A DNA stretch of 64,000 bases from Bacillota bacterium (GCA_023402395.1 JAEYGI010000052.1:1-64000); one strand, 5' to 3'; shown: positions 34,981 through 43,572, numbered from the stretch's first letter. Made by a program: numbers and translations. Notes: generated by a model from the letters alone, not told the origin.

Positions 34981-35012
34981 AAAAAGAAAAATCCCTACGC
35001 AACGTAGGGTTA
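34981..35012 (-). terminator. Terminator of the 610-aa gene
   Basis: CCCTACG and CGTAGGG with a 3-nt loop, followed on the minus strand by ATTTTTCTTTTT. It lies 35 bp past the stop of the 610-aa gene and separates it from kduD. Confidence 0.9.
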
Positions 35013-35046
35013 AATTTTTGTGTATTCCCTTTCCCGGCCGGGTTGG

Positions 35047-36879
35047 TTACCAATTGGGCCGGCATAATAGCTCATCGAGGTCCAGCCAGTGATCGAGCAT
35101 TAGTTTTTGCTTCATTTCCAACTGGCCGATTAGATCCGGCGACAGGCTGAACACATCTTCCTCGGCCGGATCACCGGCCAGGATGATCGGTACGGGATTG
35201 CTCCGGCGAAGCAACGCGATCAAGGCGTCGACATTGTCCAGTTCCGAGCGGAGCAGATCGTATAGAACCGCCCGTTCAGGATCTCCCGGCAGGCCCGTCA
35301 GATTGATCTCCCGGGGCGGCACGGGCTGACCCGCCTCATCGGTCGGCCGGTTGTCTTTGACGGTTTCCAGTAACGTGTAAAAACGGATGAAATTAAAGCA
35401 GGTCTTCAGCAATAGGTCCCAGCACTTCAGCTTGTTACGGAAATCGGCCACTTCGGGCGGGGCCTCCGGATCGGCGAGGCCCGCCATGGCCCGCCCAATG
35501 GATGCCCTGCAGGTTTGGAGCAGATTGCCGAAGAAAACGCCGTGATGCTGCCCCTTGACCATTTGGAAGCCCTGCGCTTCCAGGGGATTGTCCGCTTCCG
35601 CCTCGGTCAGCGCCTGAAACTGGAACGGCCGGAAATAGGATTTCTCCGCCGTGGTCAGCCGCTCCGGAAAGGCCACCAGCGGCCGGGTGAGCCAGCGCTG
35701 GGCCACGGCCCACAACAGCAATAGCGTGCCGCCGCCCTGCATCGGCGAGTAAATGGTCCGCGCCCGGTCCAGATCGGCGTGCGCCTGCAGCATCTTCCGG
35801 CCCCACTCTGGTCCGTAGCGCTCGACCATCATCCGGGCTAAGGTTTGAAATATTCCATACTCATCGGCCGGCCGGTCTTCCTGATAGTAATGGAGCGCTT
35901 GAAGATCCAGGCTGTCCAAATCCCATTCGGTGACATAGGCCTCGGCCCAGGGGTTGAGGATCACTCCGTAAGATCCCCTCTGACGCGCTTCGAGCAGATT
36001 CCGCAGCAGCGAGAATGGCTGGCCGATATCGCGGACCGGATAAACGGGCACGGTGAGCAGGCCTTGAATCGCTTCTTCCGGAAACGGTTTGAGTCCGAAA
36101 AAGGCCATCTTGACCGCCCCGTCCGGGCCTTGCAAATGGGCCCGGAGGCTTTCCATCTCGTAGCCGCTGAACTTGCCGCGAATCAAAAACCGGCAGCCGG
36201 GATTGGGGGAGCCGGCCGCGGCGGCTTCGCACCGCGTTAAAAACCGGGCGACATTCGGGCCCAGCGGCGCAAAGCCGCTATCGGGCCCGTTGGCCGAGTT
36301 ATAAAGGAGATCGGCCCACGGCAATCCGGTGGAACTGTCATTGGTGCTAAAAATGAAGCGATCGAGCTCCGGCGTGGCGTCGAGCAAGCGGCGGATTGCA
36401 TCGGCATAAAGCGCGCCCACTTCCTCATGAAACAAATCCGGGCTAAAGCGCGGATGGCGGGAGCGGCGGGGATGGTCGACCCGCGGCCCGCGTAACTCCG
36501 GATGCCGGGCGAAGACCGGCTCCGGCCACCACAGCGGTTCATAGCCGAGAAAGGAGGCTTTCAACCCGTGCCGCTTGACAATCCGGCACCGGTCCTGGAT
36601 CAGCGCCAGGTTTCGTCCGGCAAAATCGGCGGGAATCCAGTCGGCCAGAAGCTCCGGCACGATGACCTTGAAGACCGAGTTATGAATGATCGACCAATTG
36701 AGATAGGGGTCGGCCGGATCATCCATTTCCCAACAACTTTTCTCGCCCGGGCAACTGACGCTGACGTGGGTCACGCCGGCCTGCTTGGCCAGGATGACGG
36801 CCTCCTCGAACTTGCCCAAGTCGCGATAGGGATTGGACACAATAATGGTTTGAAAGGCATTTTGGGGTGGGTCCGGCAT
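35047..36879 (-). CDS. Unrecognised 610-aa protein, possible glycosidase-like TIM barrel
   Basis: A soluble protein without signal peptide or membrane segment. The N-terminal part alternates short strands and helices as in a TIM barrel (TIIVSNPYRDLGKFEEAVI, HGLKASFLGYEPLWWPEPVF, LDRFIFSTNDSSTGLPW). FARHPELRGPR followed by FSPDLFHEEVGALY recalls the region of GH67/GH20-like and DUF4838 proteins where a sugar-contacting loop precedes a conserved acid, but I cannot assign a family. The C-terminal third is mostly helical. It has a GAGGTGAA ribosome-binding site and its own terminator. An AraC-type activator diverges from it and kduD lies beyond, so a role in uronate or plant-glycan use is plausible inference. 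Confidence 0.75.
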   Translation of the reverse strand: MPDPPQNAFQTIIVSNPYRDLGKFEEAVILAKQAGVTHVSVSCPGEKSCWEMDDPADPYLNWSIIHNSVFKVIVPELLADWIPADFAGRNLALIQDRCRIVKRHGLKASFLGYEPLWWPEPVFARHPELRGPRVDHPRRSRHPRFSPDLFHEEVGALYADAIRRLLDATPELDRFIFSTNDSSTGLPWADLLYNSANGPDSGFAPLGPNVARFLTRCEAAAAGSPNPGCRFLIRGKFSGYEMESLRAHLQGPDGAVKMAFFGLKPFPEEAIQGLLTVPVYPVRDIGQPFSLLRNLLEARQRGSYGVILNPWAEAYVTEWDLDSLDLQALHYYQEDRPADEYGIFQTLARMMVERYGPEWGRKMLQAHADLDRARTIYSPMQGGGTLLLLWAVAQRWLTRPLVAFPERLTTAEKSYFRPFQFQALTEAEADNPLEAQGFQMVKGQHHGVFFGNLLQTCRASIGRAMAGLADPEAPPEVADFRNKLKCWDLLLKTCFNFIRFYTLLETVKDNRPTDEAGQPVPPREINLTGLPGDPERAVLYDLLRSELDNVDALIALLRRSNPVPIILAGDPAEEDVFSLSPDLIGQLEMKQKLMLDHWLDLDELLCRPNW

Positions 36880-37010
36880 CGGGATTCACCTCGTTTAAAC
36901 AAAATTTGTATCATTTCGACGGATAAGCTGCACACCCTTTTATTCTATTATTGTATTAAGCTGTTCGAATCGCAATTGACAGATCCTTGAGTAATTTGTA
37001 CAATTACGAT

Positions 37011-37805
37011 ATGAATGAACAACTTATCGCCAACGTCCGGCTCAACCGGGCGGCCTCCATTCATTGCGCTCCCGATTGGAGCTGGGATACGAAAACCGCC
37101 CAATGGGTCGATTATGACATCTGGACCGTGCTGGAAGGAAAAGGCCATTTGCAGACCGCGGATCATACCTACCCGGTCTCCGGCGGCGATTGTTTTCTGT
37201 TGCGCCCTGCCGAGCGCTATATCGGTTGGCATGACCCCTCCCACCCGCTGTGGGTCATCTGTGTCCATTTCGATTTCCGAAACGAAAGGAACCGGCCCTT
37301 CCATCCTCCGCCCCAGGAGATCCCTCCGTTGCACCGGCGGCTCAGCAATCTCTCTTTCGTAACGGCGTTGCTGGAACGGGTAGTGGCCGCCGCGCTCGAT
37401 CCTGCCGGCTGTTCCGAAGCGAGCAACGTTTGGCTGAAAGCGCTATTGTTGGAGATCGGCCGGGCTGACTCAAGGCGGAAACAGCAGCAACCGCTGCTTT
37501 GGATCGAAGAAATCTGCGCGGCGATCCGGAATCACCCCGGGCAGCCCTTTCCCGTGGCCCGGTTGGCCGCGGAATTGGGCTATTCCCCGGACCATTTCGG
37601 CCGGCTCTTTAAGAAGCATACCGGCCTGACCCCGCTGGACTATATCATTCAGGCCCGGATCGAACACGCCAAGGAACTGCTGCTGGGCTCGAGCCTTTCG
37701 GTACAGCGGATCTCCGAATTATTGGGGTATTGCGATGTCTTTCATTTTTCGAAACAGTTCAAGCAAAAGACCGGCGTGTCGCCGCTGGGGTTTCGAAGAA
37801 GTTGA
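37011..37805 (+). CDS. AraC-family transcriptional regulator
   Basis: 264 residues from the ATG (an in-frame TTG at 36987 is also possible). An N-terminal cupin-like sensing domain (about 20-120; WTVLEGKGHLQTADHTYPVS, GDCFLLRPAERYIGWHD) is followed by two HTH motifs (about 165-260): PVARLAAELGYSPDHFGRLF and VQRISELLGYCDVFHFSKQF, ending KTGVSPLGFRRS, the AraC/XylS signature. It is divergently transcribed from the 610-aa gene with a 130-bp shared upstream region and probably activates that gene in response to a sugar or sugar acid. The ligand is not predictable. It is the first plus-strand gene of the central block. Confidence 0.9.
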   Translation: MNEQLIANVRLNRAASIHCAPDWSWDTKTAQWVDYDIWTVLEGKGHLQTADHTYPVSGGDCFLLRPAERYIGWHDPSHPLWVICVHFDFRNERNRPFHPPPQEIPPLHRRLSNLSFVTALLERVVAAALDPAGCSEASNVWLKALLLEIGRADSRRKQQQPLLWIEEICAAIRNHPGQPFPVARLAAELGYSPDHFGRLFKKHTGLTPLDYIIQARIEHAKELLLGSSLSVQRISELLGYCDVFHFSKQFKQKTGVSPLGFRRS

Positions 37806-38161
37806 ATCGGGCCTGGCCGAAGAAAGGATAGATAACATTGAAAGCCTTTTCCGCCCTATCGAATTGATTCGATCCCGCGAGCGGTTTCTTGCAATTTATT
37901 GTTCCTCCCTTTTAATCTAATGACCTAAAACCTCCTATAAATCTTGAATCCTTCCCAAGGCTATCAATAAACGCCAATCTTCCCCATCCCCGGTCCCGAC
38001 CCCACTTATTTATTTTATAATAATAAATTAAAATACTACTTGACAGATAGGAATACAGGGAATAAAATAATTTTAACTCATTCCCTAGTAAACATATCAG
38101 AATTAATACAATTTATTGGTAAATTCACAGCGATATTTGAAAAGAATCGAGGAATATCAGA
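37806..38161. other. AT-rich intergenic region before the ABC importer operon
   Basis: About 350 bp without a gene. The first half follows the AraC stop and contains only short random frames. The second half is strongly AT-rich and holds the importer promoter and an inverted repeat. A GAGG element precedes the ABC start at 38162. Confidence 0.6.
38040..38086 (+). promoter_or_regulatory. Promoter and inverted repeat of the ABC importer operon
   Basis: TTGACA (38040-38045), a 17-bp spacer and TAAAAT (38063-38068) form a good sigma-A-type promoter. AGGGAAT (38057-38063) and ATTCCCT (38080-38086) are a 7-bp inverted repeat bracketing the -10 box and the start point, a likely repressor site. Confidence 0.7.
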
Positions 38162-38914
38162 ATGGTTGAACTTAAAAATATACATAAATCATTTGGGAAA
38201 AATGTGATTCTAAAAGGAATTGATTTAACGGTAGAAAACGGGGACGTAATTACATTGATTGGCCCCAGCGGAACCGGAAAGACGACTCTTTTGCGGTGTA
38301 TTAACTTTTTAGAAAAACCTTCGGAAGGTGAAGTCTCGGTTGGAGGGTTTACAGTTAATTGCAAGCATCCCTCCAAAAAAGACATCCTCACCTTACGTAG
38401 AAAAACCGCCATGGTGTTTCAGAATTATAACTTGTTTCGGAACAAGACGGCTTTGGAAAATGTCATGGAAGGTCTGCTTGTCGTGCAAAACAAATCCAAA
38501 GCCGAGGCCAAGGAGAGCGCGCTTCACGAATTGGAGAACGTCGGGCTTCTCGATAAAATCAATTCGTATCCTTCCGAATTATCCGGCGGTCAACAACAGC
38601 GCGTGGGAATCGCCCGGGCGCTGGCCCTCAAACCCAAAGTCATTCTGTTTGATGAACCGACCTCAGCGCTCGATCCGGAATTGGTCGGGGAAGTTCTGGC
38701 CGTAATCAAAAAGGTGGCCAAGTCTGGAGTTACCATGTTAATTGTCACTCATGAAATCAACTTTGCCCGCAATGTCTCCAATCGGGTGGTGTTTTTAGAG
38801 GGGGGGAAAATTGTCGAACAAGGCAGACCAGACGACATATTCGTGAATCCACGGGAAGAACGGACCAAACAATTTTTAAACAATTTTTATCAAAGGTTTT
38901 CGTATACCATTTAA
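38162..38914 (+). CDS. Polar amino acid-type ABC transporter ATP-binding protein
   Basis: A 250-residue ATPase. Walker A GPSGTGKTT, Q-loop FQNYNLF, signature LSGGQQQRVGIARAL, Walker B VILFDEPTSALDPE and H-switch VTHE. Overall it matches the GlnQ/TcyN group that powers uptake of amino acids and related small molecules. It drives the two permeases and binding protein encoded downstream. GC content is clearly lower than in the genes on either side of the operon, as in the rest of the plus-strand block. The last residues (YQRFSYTI) are slightly longer than usual for the family. The substrate is not defined by the ATPase. Confidence 0.93.
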   Translation: MVELKNIHKSFGKNVILKGIDLTVENGDVITLIGPSGTGKTTLLRCINFLEKPSEGEVSVGGFTVNCKHPSKKDILTLRRKTAMVFQNYNLFRNKTALENVMEGLLVVQNKSKAEAKESALHELENVGLLDKINSYPSELSGGQQQRVGIARALALKPKVILFDEPTSALDPELVGEVLAVIKKVAKSGVTMLIVTHEINFARNVSNRVVFLEGGKIVEQGRPDDIFVNPREERTKQFLNNFYQRFSYTI

Positions 38915-38965
38915 AAACAACGGCATTAAAAAATTAAAATAAAACAAATCAAGGGAGTGTTCAAA

Positions 38966-39778
38966 ATGAAAAAATACGTTTTGCTGGTTGGATTAATCGT
39001 CAGTTTGGGATTGGCTGGTTTGTTGACATCCGCGGTAAATGGCGATGTCAACGCCGCCAAAGCCAAAAAAGTCATCGTCGCGGTGGCCACCGAGGAAAAA
39101 CCGCTGAGCTACACCGATGATAAAGGCAATCTGGTCGGGTATGAAGTGGAGGCGCTGAAAGCGATTGATCGGATTATTCCGGAATATGAGTTCGATATCC
39201 AAAGCGTGGAAGCGGATTCGCAACAAATCGGCTTGGACACCGGGAAATACGCGTTAATCGCCGAAGGCTTGTTTAAGACCAAAGAACGAGTTGAAAAATA
39301 TCTGTTGCCCGAGGAAAATGTCGGCGTTTCCTTAATCACAATTGTCATCCGCGGAAAAGACACCAGCATTAATACTTTAGATGATCTGGTCGGCAAGAAA
39401 GTTGCTCCCGTGTCTCCCAACGGCGGTATTTTCAACTTGCTTACCGCCTATAACAGCGCCAATAAAGGACAAATCGCAATCGTGCCTCAGGAAGGCGTGT
39501 CACTCGCCGACCGCTACCAGGGCGTCGCCTCCGGCAAATATGACGCCATTGTCGCTCCGTCCTTGGGATTCGAGGAGCTTCGCAGCAAATTGAAGTTGGA
39601 TTTAAAAGAAACCAAACCGGTAAAGGTTAACAATACTTATTTCGTTCTGGCCAAAAATCAAACCGATCTCGCGGCCAAAGTAAACGAGGCGCTTAAGAAA
39701 ATCAAGAAAGACGGAACCTTAAGCAAATTGGCGATAAAATATTTTGGAAAAGATGTGCTTCAATACAAAGAAAACTAA
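38966..39778 (+). CDS. ABC transporter substrate-binding protein (SBP_bac_3)
   Basis: The start at the ATG is supported by AGGGAG 8-9 nt upstream, giving 270 residues. There is a signal peptide (MKKYVLLVGLIVSLGLAGLL…, no lipobox cysteine). The mature protein has the family-3 solute-binding pattern: VIVAVATEEKPLSYTDDKGN, LVGYEVEALKAIDRI, LIAEGLFKTKERVEKY, and SLADRYQGVASGKYDAIV. It delivers ligand to the permeases encoded downstream. Absence of a lipidation cysteine is unusual for a Gram-positive importer but normal for a periplasmic protein, in keeping with a diderm envelope. The ligand is probably an amino acid or amine. Confidence 0.9.
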   Translation: MKKYVLLVGLIVSLGLAGLLTSAVNGDVNAAKAKKVIVAVATEEKPLSYTDDKGNLVGYEVEALKAIDRIIPEYEFDIQSVEADSQQIGLDTGKYALIAEGLFKTKERVEKYLLPEENVGVSLITIVIRGKDTSINTLDDLVGKKVAPVSPNGGIFNLLTAYNSANKGQIAIVPQEGVSLADRYQGVASGKYDAIVAPSLGFEELRSKLKLDLKETKPVKVNNTYFVLAKNQTDLAAKVNEALKKIKKDGTLSKLAIKYFGKDVLQYKEN

Positions 39779-39842
39779 CCCCAGGAATTACAAATCTGCC
39801 AAAGCGCAGCAGTTTAGTTTCAATTAAAAATTAAGCGCAACA

Positions 39843-39870
39843 GGGGCTGATTTTTGAGTCAGCTCCTTTT
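39843..39870 (+). terminator. Intra-operon hairpin after the binding-protein gene
   Basis: GGGGCTGA pairs with TCAGCTCC (one G-T), loop TTTTTGAG, followed by TTTT. It lies between the binding-protein and permease genes, a usual place for partial termination that lets the abundant binding protein outnumber the permeases. Confidence 0.65.
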
Positions 39871-39922
39871 GTGGCAATGAAAGTTTCAGGGCCGATGTTT
39901 AAGACTCTGAGGAGGTATTGCC

Positions 39923-40633
39923 GTGCATTTCGGACTTGATTTCGGATACATTTTGAGTGTTCTGCCCAAATTGATAGCGATGCTTCCTCTCACGCTTTTT
40001 GTAGTGCTGGTTGTCGCTATTTTCGGCTTTTTGCTGGGAGTCGCCGTCACGGCGATTCGAGTCAAAAAGATCAAAGTATTGTTTCCAACCGTTTCCGTGT
40101 ATGTATCGTTTATGCGAAGCACGCCCTGTTTGATTCAATTATTCGTAATCTATTACGGACTGCCTTTGCTATTAAACCTGATCGGGATTGATATTAATCA
40201 ATGGAGCCGGACCACCTTCGCCGTCCTGACGTTAATCCTTCACAATGGCGCCTATTTTTCCGAAGTTTTACGCCCGGCCTATCTCGCGGTTGATAAAGGC
40301 CAACACGAAGCTGCCGATAGCATCGGTTTTACGGGGACCCAAAAGTTTCTCCGGATCATTTCCCCGCAAGTCGTTCCCATTGCCTTGCCGAACATCGGCA
40401 ATTTGCTGATCGATTTAATTAAAGATACTTCGATTTTATTTACCATCGGAGTGGTCGATCTGATGGGCCGCGCCCGGTTGATCATTGCCAACGATTATGG
40501 CATTGGAAAATTGGAAGTATTCATCACGGTAGCGATTATTTATTGGATTATTTCCAATGTCGTGGAAAATGGAGTGCGCTGGCTGGAAATACGAAATGAG
40601 AAATATAAATTTGCCAAGGGCATCAAAGTTTAA
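39923..40633 (+). CDS. ABC transporter permease (polar amino acid type), first
   Basis: A 236-residue inner-membrane permease with about five helices. The start is GTG preceded by GGAGG. The family signature is FMRSTPCLIQLFVIYYGLPL and the EAA loop EAADSIGFTGTQKFLRIISP, which docks on the ATPase. It matches the HisM/GltK/TcyL group. It works as a heterodimer with the next permease, 33 bp downstream. Substrate unknown. Confidence 0.93.
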   Translation: MHFGLDFGYILSVLPKLIAMLPLTLFVVLVVAIFGFLLGVAVTAIRVKKIKVLFPTVSVYVSFMRSTPCLIQLFVIYYGLPLLLNLIGIDINQWSRTTFAVLTLILHNGAYFSEVLRPAYLAVDKGQHEAADSIGFTGTQKFLRIISPQVVPIALPNIGNLLIDLIKDTSILFTIGVVDLMGRARLIIANDYGIGKLEVFITVAIIYWIISNVVENGVRWLEIRNEKYKFAKGIKV

Positions 40634-40665
40634 ATCCATGAAAAAGGCGAAAAGAGAAGAAAAAC

Positions 40666-41373
40666 ATGTTTGATGTGAAGACGGTCGTTGCTGTATTTTT
40701 CTCAATCCTGACAGTCGTGCCCAACACCCTGGGTCTGGCGCTGGTTATTATGGTTCTGGCGATCATCTTCGGCGCGATCCTGGCCTTAATCCGCGCCTAC
40801 AAGGTTCCGGTTCTGGATAAACTGGTGGCGATCTATATCTCTTTCATGCGCGGCACGCCGCTGCTGGTGCAGTTGTATATCGTTTACTATGCCTTGCCGC
40901 CATTCGCGGTTTCGCTGGGGAATCTTTTTAACCGGACGGTGGATCCCAATAACGTTTCGCCAATATTCGCGGTATTAATCACCTATTCGTTATATATGGC
41001 CGCGTTTCAGGCTGAGAACATTAAAGGCGCGTTGGCCTCGGTCGATTTTGAGCAGATGGAAGCGTCGTATTCGATTGGGTTGACCACGTTTCAAGCGTTT
41101 ACCCGGATCATTTTTCCACAAGCGTTGATTGTCGCGGTTCCCAATTTTTGCAACGCCTATGTTGGAACCATAAAAGCTCTATCCTTGGCGTTTACGGTTG
41201 CGGTGGTTGACATTTTGGCCCAGGCCAAATTATGTTCGGCGCTAAACTTCCGCTATATTGAATCCTATTTGGCCGCTACCTTGGTATATTGGATGCTGTG
41301 CGTCATCTTAACCCGCATTTTTTCACGATTTGAGATTCGCTTGCGCAAAGGCCGCGCGGAAATCGTTTCTTAA
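40666..41373 (+). CDS. ABC transporter permease (polar amino acid type), second
   Basis: A 235-residue permease, the paralogous partner of the preceding gene. FMRGTPLLVQLYIVYYALPP is the conserved segment after helix 2, and EASYSIGLTTFQAFTRIIFP is the EAA loop. The two permeases are clearly diverged, as expected of a heterodimer. It is followed after 90 bp by the UroD/MtaA-family gene, probably in the same transcript. Confidence 0.93.
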   Translation: MFDVKTVVAVFFSILTVVPNTLGLALVIMVLAIIFGAILALIRAYKVPVLDKLVAIYISFMRGTPLLVQLYIVYYALPPFAVSLGNLFNRTVDPNNVSPIFAVLITYSLYMAAFQAENIKGALASVDFEQMEASYSIGLTTFQAFTRIIFPQALIVAVPNFCNAYVGTIKALSLAFTVAVVDILAQAKLCSALNFRYIESYLAATLVYWMLCVILTRIFSRFEIRLRKGRAEIVS

Positions 41374-41462
41374 AACCCCGCCAATCCGCCGCTGAAGCCT
41401 AACCATCAAACGCGGCATATCCATTTTCGACCCGCTAAAATCGTCATAAGGAGAGGATAAAA

Positions 41463-42497
41463 ATGAACAAGTTCGAGCGTATCAAGGCTGCGCTTAATCT
41501 GGAGGAAGTTGATCGGATACCGGTCAATCTATGGTATCATTTATCGGCCTTTGATCAAGATCCGCGAAGTTTAGCCGAGGTTTTGGTCGCGAACAACGAT
41601 CAGTATGATTTTGATTTTATCAAACTGATGCCGTTCGGTTTGTACAGTGTCCAAGATTGGGGCGTAAAAGTTAAAATATTCAATTCCGTGGGAAAACCGC
41701 CGATTGTAGACGATTACGCGATTCATGCCCTTGAAGACTGGTCAAAATTGGAGGTCTTGCCCGCCACCTACGGGACCTGGGGAAAAACGCTTCAAATCGC
41801 GCAATATGTGGAAAAATTGACCAAGGGGAAAACTCCCTATGTGCAAACGCTGTTCAGCCCGCTGACCACGGCTCAGAAGCTGGCGGGAGATCGGATTCTG
41901 CTCGATTTCAAGCAAGATCCGAAATTATTCAAACAAGCGTTGCAGGTGATCACCGATACAACCATCAATTTTGTAAAGGCCAATATCGCGGCCGGCGTAA
42001 GCGGATTTTTCTTTGCCACCCGGTGCGCCAATTATGATTACATGACGGAAGCGGAATATAAGGAATTCGGGGAATACTACGACCTTCAGGTGATTAACGC
42101 CTATCAGGATCAAACGTTCTTTAATATCGCCCATATTCACGGTTCGGACGGCATGTTCAATTTAATCGAACAATATCCCGTCAACTGCGTTAATTGGCAT
42201 GATCGGTGGACGCCGCCGACGCTGGCGGAAGCGAGGAAAAAATCGAATAAATGTTTCTTGGGCGGCCTTCGCGAAGTTCCATATTATGATGAAAATGGCA
42301 AGATCGTCAAACCCAGCTTACTTAATTCCGGAAGTGTGGCCGAGATTGAACAGCACGTTTTGGAAGCGATCGAGCAGGTCAATGGAAAAGGGATCATTGT
42401 CGGGCCGGGCTGCGGCGCCGATCAGTTTGTCCCGGAAAAGAACATCTATGCGATCCGCCGCGCTGTGGAAAGCTATCGGTTACGGAAAGTAGGGTAA
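41463..42497 (+). CDS. UroD/MtaA-family protein, possible methyltransferase
   Basis: A 344-residue TIM-barrel protein of the uroporphyrinogen decarboxylase superfamily. It is shorter in motif content than true HemE. It resembles cobamide/coenzyme M-type methyltransferases: GPGCGADQFVPEKNI (C317) is the C-terminal zinc-ligand loop, but the usual H-x-C is H224-I-H226 (AHIHGSDG), so the first cysteine is replaced. The opening NKFERIKAALNLEEVDRIPV is typical. AGGAGAGG precedes the ATG. Co-location with an importer suggests it acts on the imported compound, perhaps demethylating it to a corrinoid or thiol acceptor. No corrinoid protein is in the window, so this is inference. Confidence 0.8.
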   Translation: MNKFERIKAALNLEEVDRIPVNLWYHLSAFDQDPRSLAEVLVANNDQYDFDFIKLMPFGLYSVQDWGVKVKIFNSVGKPPIVDDYAIHALEDWSKLEVLPATYGTWGKTLQIAQYVEKLTKGKTPYVQTLFSPLTTAQKLAGDRILLDFKQDPKLFKQALQVITDTTINFVKANIAAGVSGFFFATRCANYDYMTEAEYKEFGEYYDLQVINAYQDQTFFNIAHIHGSDGMFNLIEQYPVNCVNWHDRWTPPTLAEARKKSNKCFLGGLREVPYYDENGKIVKPSLLNSGSVAEIEQHVLEAIEQVNGKGIIVGPGCGADQFVPEKNIYAIRRAVESYRLRKVG

Positions 42498-42540
42498 GCC
42501 GGACGACGCGGATGGCGTTTCCCCGGTTACTCCCCCGTTT

Positions 42541-42586
42541 GAAAACAAGCTCAAACCCTCCGGATGTAGGGTTTGAGCTTGTTTTC
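42541..42586 (+). terminator. Terminator of the importer/UroD operon
   Basis: A 19-bp perfect stem: GAAAACAAGCTCAAACCCT (42541-42559) with AGGGTTTGAGCTTGTTTTC (42568-42586) and an 8-nt loop. It is symmetric and could also end the minus-strand transcript of the 32-aa ORF. Confidence 0.9.
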
Positions 42587-42636
42587 ACGTAACGCGTCAA
42601 TTGACCGGACTGGAAAAACTTCCAAATCTTAGCGGC

Positions 42637-42735
42637 TTATTTTAATTTTCGAAGCAGATTCTCCACGTCTTTCACCTGTTTCGATGTTCCCTGTTCCGAT
42701 GCGCCGATCTTGATCTGATCCTTCTTCTTGATCAT
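42637..42735 (-). CDS. 32-aa micro-protein with consensus ribosome-binding site
   Basis: ATG at 42735 with AGGAGGTG 6 nt upstream opens a 32-codon frame (MIKKKDQIKIGASEQGTSKQ, then VKDVENLLRKLK). It is basic and soluble, with an amphipathic C-terminal helix. The strong ribosome-binding site and the terminator at 42541-42586 make it a credible gene. No family recognised. It is the downstream neighbour of another small basic-protein ORF (42784-43065). Confidence 0.6.
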   Translation of the reverse strand: MIKKKDQIKIGASEQGTSKQVKDVENLLRKLK

Positions 42736-42783
42736 CTGGACACCTCCTGTTTGTCCAGTGTCCCCAGGAACCGAATTTCTATT

Positions 42784-43065
42784 CTACCGATTCACCGCTT
42801 TTTTATCCCGGGATTGACAGGCTGCCAAAACCGTCAAGGAAGCCAGAATCCCATCGATATACGGCGGGGTGGCTCCATTAACTTCCACTTTCACTTGTTC
42901 CTTTTTTCGAATCCGCCGGCCGGCGGCTTGTCCCGCGTTATCCGGGGCGTCGGCTTCCTTGGCCCGAGAATCGGCCCCTTTTTTTCCGGCCGGACGATAA
43001 GCAACTCCGGCGGGCATTTCTTGATTTAGATTTAATTGAATGTTTTTTTCAGCAGCTTTTTCCAT
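42784..43065 (-). CDS. Small hypothetical protein (93 aa)
   Basis: ATG preceded by AAGGAG with 8-9 nt spacing. The 93-residue product is hydrophilic in its first 60 residues (AAEKNIQLNLNQEMPAGVAY, KGADSRAKEADAPD, RRIRKKEQVKVEV), then has one weakly hydrophobic helix (YIDGILASLTVLAACQSRDK) with a single Cys. There is no N-terminal signal peptide. It is followed 48 bp later by the 32-aa ORF, so they may form a two-gene unit. Unknown family and function. Confidence 0.6.
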   Translation of the reverse strand: MEKAAEKNIQLNLNQEMPAGVAYRPAGKKGADSRAKEADAPDNAGQAAGRRIRKKEQVKVEVNGATPPYIDGILASLTVLAACQSRDKKAVNR

Positions 43066-43146
43066 GAAAAAACTCCTTCATGTTCTATATATGTTGCAAT
43101 AAGTTTTTTGAACCCCGTAAAAATTGTAGCATATTTTCCTTAATTC

Positions 43147-43231
43147 ATAAGTTGAAATAAATACTGATCTTACCTTTCCCAGCCGTGCTTTAAGGATGGG
43201 AAAGCCTATTTATAAAATTATTTCAACTTAT
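43147..43231. repeat. Hairpin element A, copy A1
   Basis: Perfect 14-bp terminal inverted repeat, ATAAGTTGAAATAA and TTATTTCAACTTAT, with an inner CTTTCCCA/TGGGAAAG stem. The sequence is AT-rich at the ends. It shares the AAGTTGAA-T-AA arm with copies at 43.39 and 48.92 kb. It stands alone, without a B element. Confidence 0.85.
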
Positions 43232-43390
43232 ATATGTTGTTGAACTAAAGTTCACCCCACCGATGGTTCAAATTTTTCGCTTTATGAATGCAAATGTCTG
43301 GTGGGAAATTAAGGTTTATTTCCTCCCAAATATATTTTTTGGGCTGCTCACTGTTTCCGAACCGAATCTTTAGGTAAAACGTTTCTCTTG
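43232..43390. other. AT-rich intergenic DNA between hairpin elements
   Basis: No gene. It contains GTTGAACTAAAGTTCACC near 43250, a degenerate arm resembling element A, and TTTATGAATGCAAATG near 43280, resembling the inner arm of element B. It may be an eroded earlier copy. Confidence 0.35.
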
Positions 43391-43572
43391 AATATATAAG
43401 TTGAATTAAATTTCTTATCGCATCATCTCCCTCAAACCGGCCATGATCGAGAAATTAATCAATTTAATTCAACTAACTTACCGGTGTAATCGGATAAAAT
43501 AATTCCGATTTGATTTTATTTGCATTCGGCTTTAGGAAGACAAATCCGGTTAAGAAATTCATTTCACCTATA
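43391..43572. repeat. Composite hairpin element A2+B2
   Basis: A2: AAGTTGAATTAAATT (43398-43412) pairs with AATTTAATTCAACT (43461-43474). B2 follows (about 43490-43568) with CCGATTTGATTTTATTTGCATTCGG and GGTTAAGAAATTCATTTCACC, a more eroded copy of B. The end lies about 30 bp past the stop of the minus-strand gene at 43604. The same A-then-B order is seen at 48.9-49.1 kb. Confidence 0.75.

Noticed and set aside
37735..37920. 61-aa plus-strand ORF after the AraC gene
   Set aside because: It overlaps the AraC C-terminus in another frame and has no start signal.
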